From a virus: a stretch of 37,083 nucleotides of DNA. The stretch's first letter is position 1. Every line of letters starts with the position of its first letter. A program made the position numbers and the translations under genes. Below are positions 14,479-23,124 of the stretch, one piece after another. The stretch spans positions 1 through 37,083 of IMG/VR virus record IMGVR_UViG_3300042923_001835, one strand, 5' to 3'. Below the pieces are notes generated by a model. That model was not told where the DNA came from. It searched no databases and worked only from the letters and a program-made list of their open reading frames with translations.

Positions 14479-14817
14479 ATGAATGAAGTAGAACAATGGA
14501 TAAGAAAGCTAATAGCTGAAGATAATCTGCATGAGTTTTATACATCAAGTAAGTGGTTAAGACTAAGGGAAGATGTATTAGTAGAGTATAAGAGCGAATG
14601 TCAGCATTGCAAAGCTAATGGGTTCTATACAAAATCAAATACTGTGCATCATGTGCAATATGTTAAGAAGCATCCTGAGTTGGCGCTGAGCAAAGTTTAT
14701 ATATACATGGGCAAAGAGTATAAGAACTTGATACCTTTATGCCATGACTGCCATGAGCGAACGCATGGATATAGAGTAAGTAAGAAGACTAAACCTTTGA
14801 CTGAGGAGAGATGGTAA
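14479..14817 (+). CDS. HNH endonuclease
   Basis: 112 residues with the HNH/zinc pattern: FYTSSKWLRLREDVL, CQHC, NTVHHVQYVKKHPELAL, NLIPLCHDCHERTH. In HK97-type cos phages an HNH protein next to the small terminase assists terminase in cutting cos. Start ATG 14479 has only a weak ribosome-binding site. Confidence 0.92.
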   Translation: MNEVEQWIRKLIAEDNLHEFYTSSKWLRLREDVLVEYKSECQHCKANGFYTKSNTVHHVQYVKKHPELALSKVYIYMGKEYKNLIPLCHDCHERTHGYRVSKKTKPLTEERW

Positions 14818-14928
14818 CATATACCCCCCGGTCGAAAAAAAACCCATTTTAATATAGCATAGCTTGACTCGGGTGGGTTGTAGACAGAAGAGATTTTCGC
14901 AAATATCACATGAGGGGGGGGTGGTGTT
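14818..14928. other. Probable cos (packaging) region
   Basis: 111-base gap between the HNH gene and the small terminase. It contains CCCCCCGGTC at 14825-14834, a C/G-rich block typical of Gram-positive 3'-overhang cos sites, followed by an A-run, an inverted motif pair AACCCA/TGGGTT (about 14843-14880), and GAGGGGGGGGTGG (about 14913-14925), which also serves as the terminase ribosome-binding site. Placement is exactly where cos lies in related phages. The cut position cannot be read from sequence. Confidence 0.55.
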
Positions 14929-15279
14929 ATGGCAGCGAATGCAAAAACTAGAAAATATTTAGAATCTAATTTGTATGTCGAGTTGAAACAAGATTTACTT
15001 GATCAGCTCGACAGAAATTGCACAACAGGAAAATATTATACGGACCTTGTTGGTGACTATATGGATATGTGGGTTACTAAATGTTTACTTGTAGACGATA
15101 TCCAGCAGCGCGGAGTTCTCGTAAAATATGATAATGGCGGCGGTCAAAAGGGTAAAAAGAAAAATGATTCCGTTGAATTAAGGATAAAAGTAAATGCGCA
15201 GATGCTAAAGCTTTTATCTGAGCTAGGAATAAAACCGTCTCAATCGGATGGTGATGGAAATGAACCAGAGGAAATGTAG
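14929..15279 (+). CDS. terS: Terminase small subunit (P27 family)
   Basis: 116 residues resembling P27-type small terminases: helical DNA-binding protein with YTDLVGDYMDMWVTKCLLV and a C-terminal helix KVNAQMLKLLSELGIKP. It recognises the packaging site and feeds DNA to the large subunit. It overlaps the large terminase gene by about 30 bases. Confidence 0.82.
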   Translation: MAANAKTRKYLESNLYVELKQDLLDQLDRNCTTGKYYTDLVGDYMDMWVTKCLLVDDIQQRGVLVKYDNGGGQKGKKKNDSVELRIKVNAQMLKLLSELGIKPSQSDGDGNEPEEM

Positions 15280-16936
15280 TTATCATCCATATATCGATTC
15301 TTACATGGATGGGTGCCGAGATGGAAGTATCGTAGTTGGTAAAGATATTCTTGATGCTATGGATTATATTGAGTTTAAGTTAGCAGATCCAGATGTGTTT
15401 ATAGATCATGAAAAGATTGATAAAGCCGTTGAGCTAATGGAGCGGTATTTTGAAATCAAACTATTCGATTGGGAGTTATTTGTAACTGCATTAATACATT
15501 GCTTTTATAAGTCTAGTGATACAGTAGTTTTTAGTACAATATTCATCATGATGGGTAGGGGTAATGGAAAGAATGGTTTTATATCTCCGATATCCTGGTA
15601 TCTTACTACTCACTATCATGGAATTACGGGATACAATGTTGATATTGTTGCAAATGCAGAAGACCAAGCAAAGACATCATTTGATGATATATTTGAAATG
15701 CTTGAAAGAACATGGAAAAAGTCAAAGAAGTTTTTCTATAAATCAAAAGAACTTATCAAAAATCTAATAACTAAATCTTATATAAGGTTCAATACATCCA
15801 ATGCAAAAACGAAAGATAGTAAAAGAACCGGATGTCTTATATTTGATGAGGTCCATGGTTATGAAAATTATGATAGCATAAAAGTATTTACATCCAGCTT
15901 TGGAAAGCGCAAGCATTCCAGAGCTTTTTATATTACAACAAACGGGAATATTCGTGAAGGTGTTCTTGATGACATGCTTGCCATCTCTAGGGATATTTTA
16001 AATGGCACAATAAAAGACCTTAGATGGCTGCCATTAATATATCGTATTGACATTGAGGAAGAAGCTCTTAATCCTGAAATGTGGAATAAGCCTAACCCGT
16101 CCTTAAAATATCTTCCTGAACTTATGCAAGAGATGGAACAGGAATTTATAGAAATGAAGTACAAGCCTGCAATCGAAGAAGAGTTTTTCACAAAACGCAT
16201 GAACTGGCCAAAGGGAAACAAAGAGCTACAAGTTACAGAATGGGATAACATCCTAGCAACAAACAAAGAAATTCCCGACCTCTGCGGCAGATCTGCTGTT
16301 GTTGGAACAGACTATGCTAAAATTACTGACTTTGCATCTGCAGTTATCCACTTCAGAGAGGGAGACATACGATATGACATTGCGCATTCATGGTTATGCT
16401 TGAAATCAGCAGACTTGTCTAGATTAAAGATACCTTGGAGGCAATGGGCAGACGAGGAGCACTTAATAACACTTGTTGATGACGTGGAAATTAGCCCAGA
16501 CTTAATAGCTGATTGGATAGCAGAGCAAGCTGTAAAGTATAATCTTGTAAAACTAGCCTTAGACAACTATCGATATGCATTGCTAGCAAATTCTCTTAAG
16601 AAAGTTGGTTTTGATGCCAAAGATTATAAAAACGTGAAGCTAGTTAGACCATCTGACATTATGACAGTTGTGCCAATAATAGACAGCTGCTTTGTTAATC
16701 ATTACTTTGTATGGGGAGATAATCCATTGTTAAGGTGGGCTGCTAATAATACTAAGTTAATTAGATCAGGTAAAAAGCAAGGCACTGATACGGGTAACTA
16801 CTACTATGGGAAGATTGAAGCCAAGAGTAGAAAGACTGACCCATTTATGGCGGTAGTAGCGGCAATGACAATAGAGGGAGAGCTTGGTGATGGTTGTAAC
16901 TGCGCAACACCTGACATCGATGTCCATACATATTAG
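15248..16936 (+). CDS. terL: Terminase large subunit
   Basis: 562-residue packaging ATPase-nuclease of the Terminase_1/HK97 type. A Walker A variant is seen as GRGNGKN (103-109), Walker B as LIFDEVHG (Asp200, Glu201), and the nuclease core starts with GTDYAKITDFA (Asp355). A second acidic cluster is LALDNYRY (about 437). Start is uncertain among ATG 15248, 15254 and 15260. Length is typical of the family. Confidence 0.96.
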   Translation: MVMEMNQRKCSYHPYIDSYMDGCRDGSIVVGKDILDAMDYIEFKLADPDVFIDHEKIDKAVELMERYFEIKLFDWELFVTALIHCFYKSSDTVVFSTIFIMMGRGNGKNGFISPISWYLTTHYHGITGYNVDIVANAEDQAKTSFDDIFEMLERTWKKSKKFFYKSKELIKNLITKSYIRFNTSNAKTKDSKRTGCLIFDEVHGYENYDSIKVFTSSFGKRKHSRAFYITTNGNIREGVLDDMLAISRDILNGTIKDLRWLPLIYRIDIEEEALNPEMWNKPNPSLKYLPELMQEMEQEFIEMKYKPAIEEEFFTKRMNWPKGNKELQVTEWDNILATNKEIPDLCGRSAVVGTDYAKITDFASAVIHFREGDIRYDIAHSWLCLKSADLSRLKIPWRQWADEEHLITLVDDVEISPDLIADWIAEQAVKYNLVKLALDNYRYALLANSLKKVGFDAKDYKNVKLVRPSDIMTVVPIIDSCFVNHYFVWGDNPLLRWAANNTKLIRSGKKQGTDTGNYYYGKIEAKSRKTDPFMAVVAAMTIEGELGDGCNCATPDIDVHTY

Positions 16937-16951
16937 AAGGGAGGTGAGACA

Positions 16952-18136
16952 TTGGGATTATTAACATGGATTAGGGAACGACTCAGCAATGGTGAAATGA
17001 CGATAACCGCCACAGATGCAAATGAGTTTTTCAGCCTAGCTTCAGAAACATATATCAGGGAACTAGCTTTTCAATCGGCGGTAAATCTCATAGCAAACTC
17101 AATCAGCAAGTGTGAATTTAAAACCTACTTGAAGGGAAAGGAGGTGAAGGATAAAGAGTATTATCTGTTCAATGTAGAGCCTAACAAAAACCAAAATTCA
17201 AGTGTTTTTATTCATAAATTAATCTCAAAACTCTACGAAGACAATGAATGCTTGATAATTGAAAATGGTGGTCAACTACTTGTAGCAGATAGTTTTATTA
17301 TAGACGAATATGCGTTGTTTGATTACAAATTCACGCAGGTTACAGTAAATAACTTTTCATTCAACAAAACATTCGTAATGAGTGATGTGCTGTACTTCAA
17401 GCTAAACAATAGTGATATGCGGAAAGTAATCAACGGACTCCATGAAAGTTATAACAAATTAATGGTTTATGCAATGAAAAGCTATCAAAAATCAAGGGGT
17501 AACCGTGGCATATTGAACATATCAACTATTGCACAAGGCAAGATTGATTTTAAAGAAACGGTCGAAAAGCTTCTAAATGAACGCTTCAAGACCTTTTTTA
17601 ATGCTGATAATGCCGTACTGCCCTTATTTGATGGCTACAAATACGAAGACATAGGCTCAAAAACTTACAGCAATGAAGGAACCCGAGATATAAAAGCTAT
17701 GGCAGATGATATATTTGACTTTACTGCAAGGGCCTTAAATATTCCTCCGGCATTGTTAAGGGGTGATATATCCGACACTGAGAAGGCTGTTAACAACTTC
17801 CTAACTTTCTGTATTGACCCTTTAACAGATATGCTCCAGGAGGAAATAAACCGCAAGCGGTCAGGCTATGCAGGATTCAAGCAAAAGACATATGTAAAAA
17901 TTGATACAAAGCGCATAAAGCATGTAGATTTGCTAAATGTAGCAACCGCAATCGACAAGCTTATTTCAAGCGGTGCATTCTGTATTAATGATATTCGTTT
18001 ACTTGTCGGCGATGAACCAATAGAAGAAGAATTTGCTAAACAACATTTTATGACCAAAAATTATGCTACTGTTGCTGACATAATGTTGGCACTTGAAGGA
18101 GGTGGGAAAATTGAAGAAACAAATGTGGGAACTTAA
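16952..18136 (+). CDS. Portal protein (HK97 family)
   Basis: 394-residue Phage_portal-type protein. The family pattern is visible in LAFQSAVNLIANSISKCEFK, DVLYFKLNN, LNIPPALLRGDISDTEKAVN and FLTFCIDPLTDMLQEEINRK. It forms the dodecameric vertex for DNA passage. Start TTG 16952 behind AAGGGAGGTGAG. The end overlaps the protease gene. Confidence 0.95.
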   Translation: MGLLTWIRERLSNGEMTITATDANEFFSLASETYIRELAFQSAVNLIANSISKCEFKTYLKGKEVKDKEYYLFNVEPNKNQNSSVFIHKLISKLYEDNECLIIENGGQLLVADSFIIDEYALFDYKFTQVTVNNFSFNKTFVMSDVLYFKLNNSDMRKVINGLHESYNKLMVYAMKSYQKSRGNRGILNISTIAQGKIDFKETVEKLLNERFKTFFNADNAVLPLFDGYKYEDIGSKTYSNEGTRDIKAMADDIFDFTARALNIPPALLRGDISDTEKAVNNFLTFCIDPLTDMLQEEINRKRSGYAGFKQKTYVKIDTKRIKHVDLLNVATAIDKLISSGAFCINDIRLLVGDEPIEEEFAKQHFMTKNYATVADIMLALEGGGKIEETNVGT

Positions 18137-18887
18137 ACAAGCGGCAAATGGCAACGATGTTGAAATGTATATTTACGGCGATGTAGAAGGCGACTATTTT
18201 GATTGGTGGACATGGGAAATGAAAGAAAGTGAAACCTCTGCCAATTATTTTAGATCTGAACTTGCCAAGTTCCCGAACGCACAAAACATTAACATCTATA
18301 TCAATTCTTACGGTGGAAGTGTGTTTGAAGGTACTGCAGTTTATAGCCAATTAAAAAGGCATCCAGCACAAAAGACTGTATATGTTGATGGCTTTGCTTG
18401 TTCTGTAGCCTCTGTTATTGCCATGGCAGGAGATAAAATCATAATGCCTAAAAATGCAATGATGATGATACACAATATGTGGAATGTTGTTGCAGGTAAT
18501 TCAAAGCAACTTAGGAAAGCGGCTGACGATCTCGACACAATAATGTCAGGCAATATGCAAGCATACATGGTGAAGTCGGGCGGCAAGCTCACAGAGAAAA
18601 AACTTATACAAATGCTGGATGCTGAAACATGGCTTACGGCTGAACAGTGTATTGAGTATGGTTTAGCTGATGAATATGCAGAAAAAGAAGCCGATTTAAG
18701 CGGTGCTCAACAACTACTGCAAAAAGCAAATCTGACAATGACACAACAAATTCAATTCAATAAAAACTTTGCTGCACAGCTTAAGGAAATGACAGCACCG
18801 CCCAAAGCAAAAGAACCAATACCCGAACCACCAAAGGAAACCAAATTAAAATTATTTGCAGCATTTAACTGCAAGAAAGAGGTGTAA
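18111..18887 (+). CDS. ClpP-like head maturation protease
   Basis: 258 residues from TTG 18111, seven bases after AAGGAGGT. ClpP-fold protease: NIYINSYGGSVFEGTAVYSQ, FACSVASVIAMAG (nucleophile Ser98), MMIHNMW (His121) and LTAEQCIEYGLADE. It cleaves the capsid delta domain during prohead maturation. The C-terminal tail is Pro-rich and ends in a KLKLFAAF motif, similar to the LQLFA motif at the capsid N-terminus, a possible scaffold contact. Confidence 0.94.
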   Translation: MKKQMWELKQAANGNDVEMYIYGDVEGDYFDWWTWEMKESETSANYFRSELAKFPNAQNINIYINSYGGSVFEGTAVYSQLKRHPAQKTVYVDGFACSVASVIAMAGDKIIMPKNAMMMIHNMWNVVAGNSKQLRKAADDLDTIMSGNMQAYMVKSGGKLTEKKLIQMLDAETWLTAEQCIEYGLADEYAEKEADLSGAQQLLQKANLTMTQQIQFNKNFAAQLKEMTAPPKAKEPIPEPPKETKLKLFAAFNCKKEV

Positions 18888-18889
18888 GT

Positions 18890-20137
18890 ATGAAAAAAAT
18901 ATTTAACACACTATTCCAAATGGATCTTCAATTATTTGCAATGAAAAACCTTGATGTATTACAAGCGAAGAAAGCTGAGATCATGCAAAAACTTAACGCT
19001 GCTATAAAAGAGGGCAACGAAGAAAACTTTGCTCAAGCATTCACAGAATTAACCGACACAATCCAAGAAGCTGTAATGGAAGAAGCAAAAGGCCTTGTTC
19101 AAGCTGCAGACACAAGCGTATTAGTTGGAAGAGGCGTAAGACAACTTACTTCCGAAGAAAACAAGTACTACCAAAACGTTATTACTGCTATGCGTTCATC
19201 CAATCCTAAACAGGCACTTACTGATTTACCCGAAGTTATGCCAAAGACTGTTATTGATTCAGTATTTGAGGATTTAACAACTTCACATCCACTGCTTGAG
19301 GCTATAAACTTCCAAAACACAAGCGGCTTAGTTGAGTTCCTTGTAAATACAAACGGAACTGAACTTGCATCATGGGGTGCTTTGACTGCTACAATTGTAA
19401 AACAGCTTACTTCAGGCTTCAAGAAAATCAATCTAGCACTTTTCAAATTATCTGCATTCTTGCCAGTTGCAAAAGCAATGTTGGATTTAGGTCCTACATG
19501 GTTAGATAGATATGTAAGGTCAATACTAGGTGAAGCTCTTGCTTATGGACTAGAAGAAGCTATTATAAACGGTACCGGCAAAGATATGCCAATCGGCATG
19601 AATCGCCAAGTTGGCGAGGGTGTAACCGTTACTGATGGTGTTTATCCTTTAAAGGCTACTGTGCCAGTTATAAGCCTTGACCCTGTAACATACGGCACCT
19701 TGATTTCAGGCATGGCAGTAGGACCCAACAACAAAACAAGAGTTATAAAAGCAGTTCTTCTTGTTGTTAATCCTGTTGACTACCTGCAAAAGGTTATGCC
19801 AGCAACAACTATCCGTGGTGCTGACGGAACATATGTAAATAATGTATTCCCATTCCCAACTATAATTGTTCAGTCTACACAAGTGCCAATAGGCAAAGCA
19901 ATCTTCGGACTTGCAAGCAGGTACTTCATGGGAATAGGTACCGCAAAGAGTGGTAAGGTTGAATACTCTGATGAATACCACTTCTTAGAAGATGAAAGAG
20001 TGTATCTTGTTAAGCTATACGGCTACGGCGAACCTCTAGATAACACAGCATTTGTTTATGCTGATATATCCGGTTTAGTTCCTGCAGTACAAAAGGTAAC
20101 AGTTGAAGGAATAGTTAGCACTGAAGAGGTGGTATAA
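18890..20137 (+). CDS. Major capsid protein (HK97 fold)
   Basis: 415 residues. The N-terminal delta/scaffold domain (about 1-95) starts MKKIFNTLFQMDLQLFAMKN and is helical. The HK97 core follows: VMPKTVIDSVFEDLTTSHPL, LDLGPTWLDRYVRSILGEAL, AIINGTGKDMPIGM and a C-terminal beta region. ATG 18890 has GAGGTG in front; the internal ATG 18920 (MDLQLFA) lacks one. Codon use is richer in C than neighbouring genes, as usual for highly expressed capsid genes. Confidence 0.95.
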   Translation: MKKIFNTLFQMDLQLFAMKNLDVLQAKKAEIMQKLNAAIKEGNEENFAQAFTELTDTIQEAVMEEAKGLVQAADTSVLVGRGVRQLTSEENKYYQNVITAMRSSNPKQALTDLPEVMPKTVIDSVFEDLTTSHPLLEAINFQNTSGLVEFLVNTNGTELASWGALTATIVKQLTSGFKKINLALFKLSAFLPVAKAMLDLGPTWLDRYVRSILGEALAYGLEEAIINGTGKDMPIGMNRQVGEGVTVTDGVYPLKATVPVISLDPVTYGTLISGMAVGPNNKTRVIKAVLLVVNPVDYLQKVMPATTIRGADGTYVNNVFPFPTIIVQSTQVPIGKAIFGLASRYFMGIGTAKSGKVEYSDEYHFLEDERVYLVKLYGYGEPLDNTAFVYADISGLVPAVQKVTVEGIVSTEEVV

Positions 20138-20140
20138 TCT

Positions 20141-20386
20141 ATGAAAGTTAAAGTAATTAGAAGATTTACTGATAAATACACCATGAAATCCATACCCAAA
20201 GATTCCGAAATAGAAATAACAGAAGCGAGGTTCAGTGAATTAACCACTGGACCTCGTGGTATTTTTGTAGAAGAAGTAGTCGAGAAACCTCAAATATATA
20301 AATGCAAGAAATGTGATTTTGAAACAATCAATAAGGGCGAGTTAGGGCCACACTATAAAACAATGCATCCTAAACCTAAGGAGTAG
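20141..20386 (+). CDS. Head-region protein with C2H2 zinc finger
   Basis: 81 residues. The N-terminal part is a small beta domain (MKVKVIRRFTDKYTMKSIPK), as in many short proteins between capsid and connector. The C-terminus reads YKCKKCDFETINKGELGPHY then KTMHPK, a classical C2H2 zinc-finger pattern (C-x2-C-x12-H-x4-H). This is uncommon for a bacterial virion-region protein. Confidence 0.7.
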   Translation: MKVKVIRRFTDKYTMKSIPKDSEIEITEARFSELTTGPRGIFVEEVVEKPQIYKCKKCDFETINKGELGPHYKTMHPKPKE

Positions 20387-20394
20387 GTGATTAG

Positions 20395-20697
20395 ATGTTA
20401 CCTGAAGGATTACTTGAGGCAGTCCGTACCTATCTTGATATAACTTGGGTTGATGCGAAAACGGATGAAAAGGTGTCCGGCATAATCGCCCGAGGCATAA
20501 AGTACATTGACGGCATAGCAGGCTCTGAAATGGATTACACCGTTGAGGATAAACCAAGAGAACTATTGCTTGACTATTGCCGTTATGTTCGCTCAAATGC
20601 CTTAGAAGCTTTCCAAAAGAATTACCTGCATGAGTTGCTATCCCTCCAATTAACACAGGAGGTGACAGCCTATGAAGCAGCTAACCCAATCGTATAA
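20395..20697 (+). CDS. Head-tail connector (gp6-like)
   Basis: 100-residue helical protein of the HK97 gp6/YqbG-like connector type (GLLEAVRTYLDITWVDAKTD, GIIARGIKYIDGIAGSEM, ELLLDYCRYVRSNALEAF). It attaches below the portal. Overlaps the next gene by 26 bases. Confidence 0.85.
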   Translation: MLPEGLLEAVRTYLDITWVDAKTDEKVSGIIARGIKYIDGIAGSEMDYTVEDKPRELLLDYCRYVRSNALEAFQKNYLHELLSLQLTQEVTAYEAANPIV

Positions 20698-21019
20698 CGA
20701 TGGCATAGTAAATATCCACACAGTAGGAAACATAGCGCAAACTGGCAATATGCCGAAAGAAGGACTGACCTTTAAGGTTGGTCCTTTGCGTTATGCTGAA
20801 AGAACTGTAGGCATGGGTAGATTTTGGACAGCTCAACAATTGCAAGTGAAAATTGATAGGCTTATAAGGACTCCACGACTTAATATAGTTTCTTCACAAG
20901 ATGTGGCTGTATTATCAGATGGTCAATATAAAATCAAGCAAGTACAATATCCTGAAGATGCGAGAGAATCCATGGACTTGTCATTAGAAAGGTTGGTGCA
21001 AAGTTATGACATTAGTTAA
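20672..21019 (+). CDS. Head closure protein (SPP1 gp16-like)
   Basis: 115 residues, beta-rich, with the family pattern YAERTVGMGRFWTAQQLQVK, ISSQD-like VSSQDVAVLSDGQYKIKQVQ and a C-terminal SLERLV. It forms the stopper ring between connector and tail. Overlaps both neighbours, so translation is coupled. Confidence 0.8.
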   Translation: MKQLTQSYNDGIVNIHTVGNIAQTGNMPKEGLTFKVGPLRYAERTVGMGRFWTAQQLQVKIDRLIRTPRLNIVSSQDVAVLSDGQYKIKQVQYPEDARESMDLSLERLVQSYDIS

Positions 21020-21335
21020 TTTGCGCGACCTTTTAATTTCCACAGGCATTCCTATACACCATTACGAAGCCCACAAAGCCACAGGCAATTATATTGTATG
21101 GGCAGAGGATGGGCAGGCAGGAGCAGGACACGGTGACAATCACATGAAAACTCAAATCATCGGTGGCACTATTGACTATTTCACCAAAACAGAGTTTGAT
21201 CCTGCATTTGACACGATTCAAGCAAAACTAAATTCTGCTGACTTAGCATGGAAACTTAACTCCATTCAGTATGAAAAAGAAACTGGCTACATCCATTATG
21301 AGTGGGTGTTTGGGGTGGTGAGTACTGTTGGCTAA
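21006..21335 (+). CDS. Tail terminator-like protein
   Basis: 109 residues: LRDLLISTGIPIHHYEAHKA, IIGGTIDYFTKTEFDPAFDT and a beta-rich end, matching the general layout of gp17/DUF3168-like tail-terminator proteins. The order here (terminator before HK97-gp10) differs from the most common order, so the exact role is inferred from position. Confidence 0.65.
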   Translation: MTLVNLRDLLISTGIPIHHYEAHKATGNYIVWAEDGQAGAGHGDNHMKTQIIGGTIDYFTKTEFDPAFDTIQAKLNSADLAWKLNSIQYEKETGYIHYEWVFGVVSTVG

Positions 21336-21798
21336 AATGAAAGTCAATGCAGGCAAGGAATATTCGTTCAAACTTGATAAGTTCGGCAAAGATGCACCTG
21401 AGATTGCAAAAAAAGTAGTCATGGCAGGAGCGGCACCGATTGCCGATGAAATCCGCAAAGGACTTGTTGAAAATCTTCAAGATCCTGAGTATGTCGGACT
21501 AGGTGACGGTGGCTTATTCGGTGGCAAACAAAATACTCCAACAGGTGACTTGCTTGACTCGTTCGGCATAGCTCCACCTGGACCCGATAAAAACGGCAAC
21601 ACCAACACCAAAATAGGCTTTGAAGGCTATGACAGCAAAGGAACACCCAACGCATTAAAAGCACGCGCGATGGAATCAGGCACAAGCTCATTGAGGAAAA
21701 GACCCTTTGTCCGTCCCGCAGTAAACAAGATGAAAGGGAAAGCAATAGATGCAATGGGTAAGAAATTAGACGATGAAATGAAAATTTATTCATTATAA
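21328..21798 (+). CDS. HK97 gp10-like protein
   Basis: 156 residues from TTG 21328 (GGGTGGTGAG upstream). Family pattern: APEIAKKVVMAGAAPIADEI, RKGLVENL, GDLLDSFGIAPPGPDKNGNT, and SSLRKRPFVRPAVNKMKGKA. HK97-gp10-like proteins take part in head-tail joining or tail completion. The Gly/Lys-rich middle is typical. Confidence 0.9.
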   Translation: MAKMKVNAGKEYSFKLDKFGKDAPEIAKKVVMAGAAPIADEIRKGLVENLQDPEYVGLGDGGLFGGKQNTPTGDLLDSFGIAPPGPDKNGNTNTKIGFEGYDSKGTPNALKARAMESGTSSLRKRPFVRPAVNKMKGKAIDAMGKKLDDEMKIYSL

Positions 21799-21810
21799 GG
21801 AGGTAATTAT

Positions 21811-22716
21811 ATGCCAAATGAATATGGCGAATTTGTAGGTGTAGACAATCTACACTATGCTCCGATAACAATAGATACAGTTGTAGACTATGCAGTAGGC
21901 GCACCTGTTTATCTTGCTCCAGCGGCTGAAATAGCAGGGGAGCCAGAGATAGCAAACAAAACAACCTACTACGACAACAAAGCTGCAAACAACTATGTTA
22001 CCGAGGGTAAAACAGAACTTAAAATAATTGTATCAAATGTTCCAGCGAAAAGAGCAGCCTTCCTACTTGGCAAAGCTTACGATGCAGCAAGTGGTAGAGT
22101 ATATGATGCAGGCAAGGCAAATCCACCTAACCTTGCAATAGGATTTAGGTATGACATGGGTTCTGATGGCTTTAGATATTATTGGTATCTTAAAGGTACA
22201 TTTAGCGCAGGTGCTGAAGAAGCTGCAAGTAAATCTAACGATGTAGATGTAAAGACCTACACATTAACATTTACAGCAGTTACAACTACCCACGAGTGGA
22301 CAATCGATGATGTATTGAAGTCACTTAAAAGAATATTTGCTGACACAGCAGATTCAGCCTTTGACCCAACAGGTTGGTTTGACCAAGTTCAAACACCTGA
22401 CACAGCAGGATCACCAACAGCATTAACATTAGCAAGTAGCGTACCTGCTGACGGCGGCACAGGAGTAGTAGTCGGTGCAAATCAAACTCTTATTTTTAGC
22501 AATGCGGTCGAAAGCTATGCTGTAACACTGATTAATGTAACAACATTAGCAGTAATACCTGCAGCTTATACACTTGATGCAACCAAGAAGATACTAACAA
22601 TCAATCCAACTACTGACCTTGGAGCGGCTGCAGAATACGCAATAATTGCTTCAAAAGTAACTGATATATACGGTCAAGAATTGGCTGATACAGTAATAAA
22701 CTTCACAACAGCATAA
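21811..22716 (+). CDS. Major tail protein with Ig-like (Big_5) domain
   Basis: 301 residues. Residues 1-190 are a phi13-type major tail (tube) protein (NEYGEFVGVDNLHYAPITID, GAPVYLAPAAEIAGEP, KTYTLTFTAVTTTHEW). Residues about 197-301 look like a Big_5/SbsA-type Ig domain (SSVPADGGTGVVVGANQTLI, LTINPTTDLGAAAEYAI, ITDIYGQEL-like KVTDIYGQELADTVINFTT). Ig domains on tail tubes decorate the tail surface and may bind host carbohydrate weakly. Ribosome-binding site AAGGAGG. Confidence 0.88.
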   Translation: MPNEYGEFVGVDNLHYAPITIDTVVDYAVGAPVYLAPAAEIAGEPEIANKTTYYDNKAANNYVTEGKTELKIIVSNVPAKRAAFLLGKAYDAASGRVYDAGKANPPNLAIGFRYDMGSDGFRYYWYLKGTFSAGAEEAASKSNDVDVKTYTLTFTAVTTTHEWTIDDVLKSLKRIFADTADSAFDPTGWFDQVQTPDTAGSPTALTLASSVPADGGTGVVVGANQTLIFSNAVESYAVTLINVTTLAVIPAAYTLDATKKILTINPTTDLGAAAEYAIIASKVTDIYGQELADTVINFTTA

Positions 22717-22721
22717 TAAAA

Positions 22722-22752
22722 GGGGCGGTGTAAAAACCGCCTTCTTATTTTT
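22722..22752 (+). terminator. Terminator after major tail gene
   Basis: Stem GGGGCGGT (22722-22729) / ACCGCCTT (22736-22743), six Watson-Crick pairs plus two G-U, then CTTATTTTT. It probably causes partial termination, so that the abundant tail-tube transcript is made in excess over tail-assembly genes. The ribosome-binding site of the next gene lies just after. Confidence 0.75.
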
Positions 22753-22762
22753 AGGAGGAATT

Positions 22763-23098
22763 ATGAAAGTATTAATATTAAATCTCAACGAAAAGAATTA
22801 CACAACTGGGAAAATTACGACTTACTTATCCAAGGAAGCGTTAAAAATACAAAAAGATGCTCTTGCTCTAGGCAAAAAAGGGAATGAAGTTCAGAAAGAT
22901 ACTGAAAACCTTGAAGCAATAGACGAACTATTAACCGCATTGGTTGACCTCAAAGACCGTAAAACATGGCTTATATGCGAAATGTACGGCAATAAATTTA
23001 CAGCAGATGAACTTGAAAAGGCACTTGATGATGATGAGATTGACAGTCAAATTAACTCTATTATCTCAGGCATCTGTGGGGTAATAACAAAAAACTAA
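22763..23098 (+). CDS. Tail assembly chaperone, short form (gpG-like)
   Basis: 111 residues, helical (YLSKEALKIQKDALALGKKG, LEAIDELLTALVDLKDRKTW, MYGNKFTADELEKAL). Same position and size as gpG-type tail chaperones that coat the tape measure. It ends with codons ACA AAA AAC TAA, so its stop follows a canonical slippery heptamer. Ribosome-binding site AGGAGG. Confidence 0.85.
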   Translation: MKVLILNLNEKNYTTGKITTYLSKEALKIQKDALALGKKGNEVQKDTENLEAIDELLTALVDLKDRKTWLICEMYGNKFTADELEKALDDDEIDSQINSIISGICGVITKN

Positions 23099-23124
23099 CT
23101 GCGGGCGAGGGTAATCTATCGCCC
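23089..23124 (+). promoter_or_regulatory. Programmed -1 frameshift site
   Basis: Slippery heptamer A AAA AAC (23089-23095) in the correct phase of the upstream frame, followed seven bases later by the hairpin GGGCGA (23103-23108) / TCGCCC (23119-23124). Both parts of a classical -1 frameshift signal are present, between the two tail chaperone frames. Confidence 0.88.

Noticed and set aside
21419-21988. 189-codon minus-strand frame over the gp10-like and tail-tube genes
   Set aside because: Leu/Ser/His-rich antisense product without ribosome-binding site; the plus-strand genes are strongly supported.
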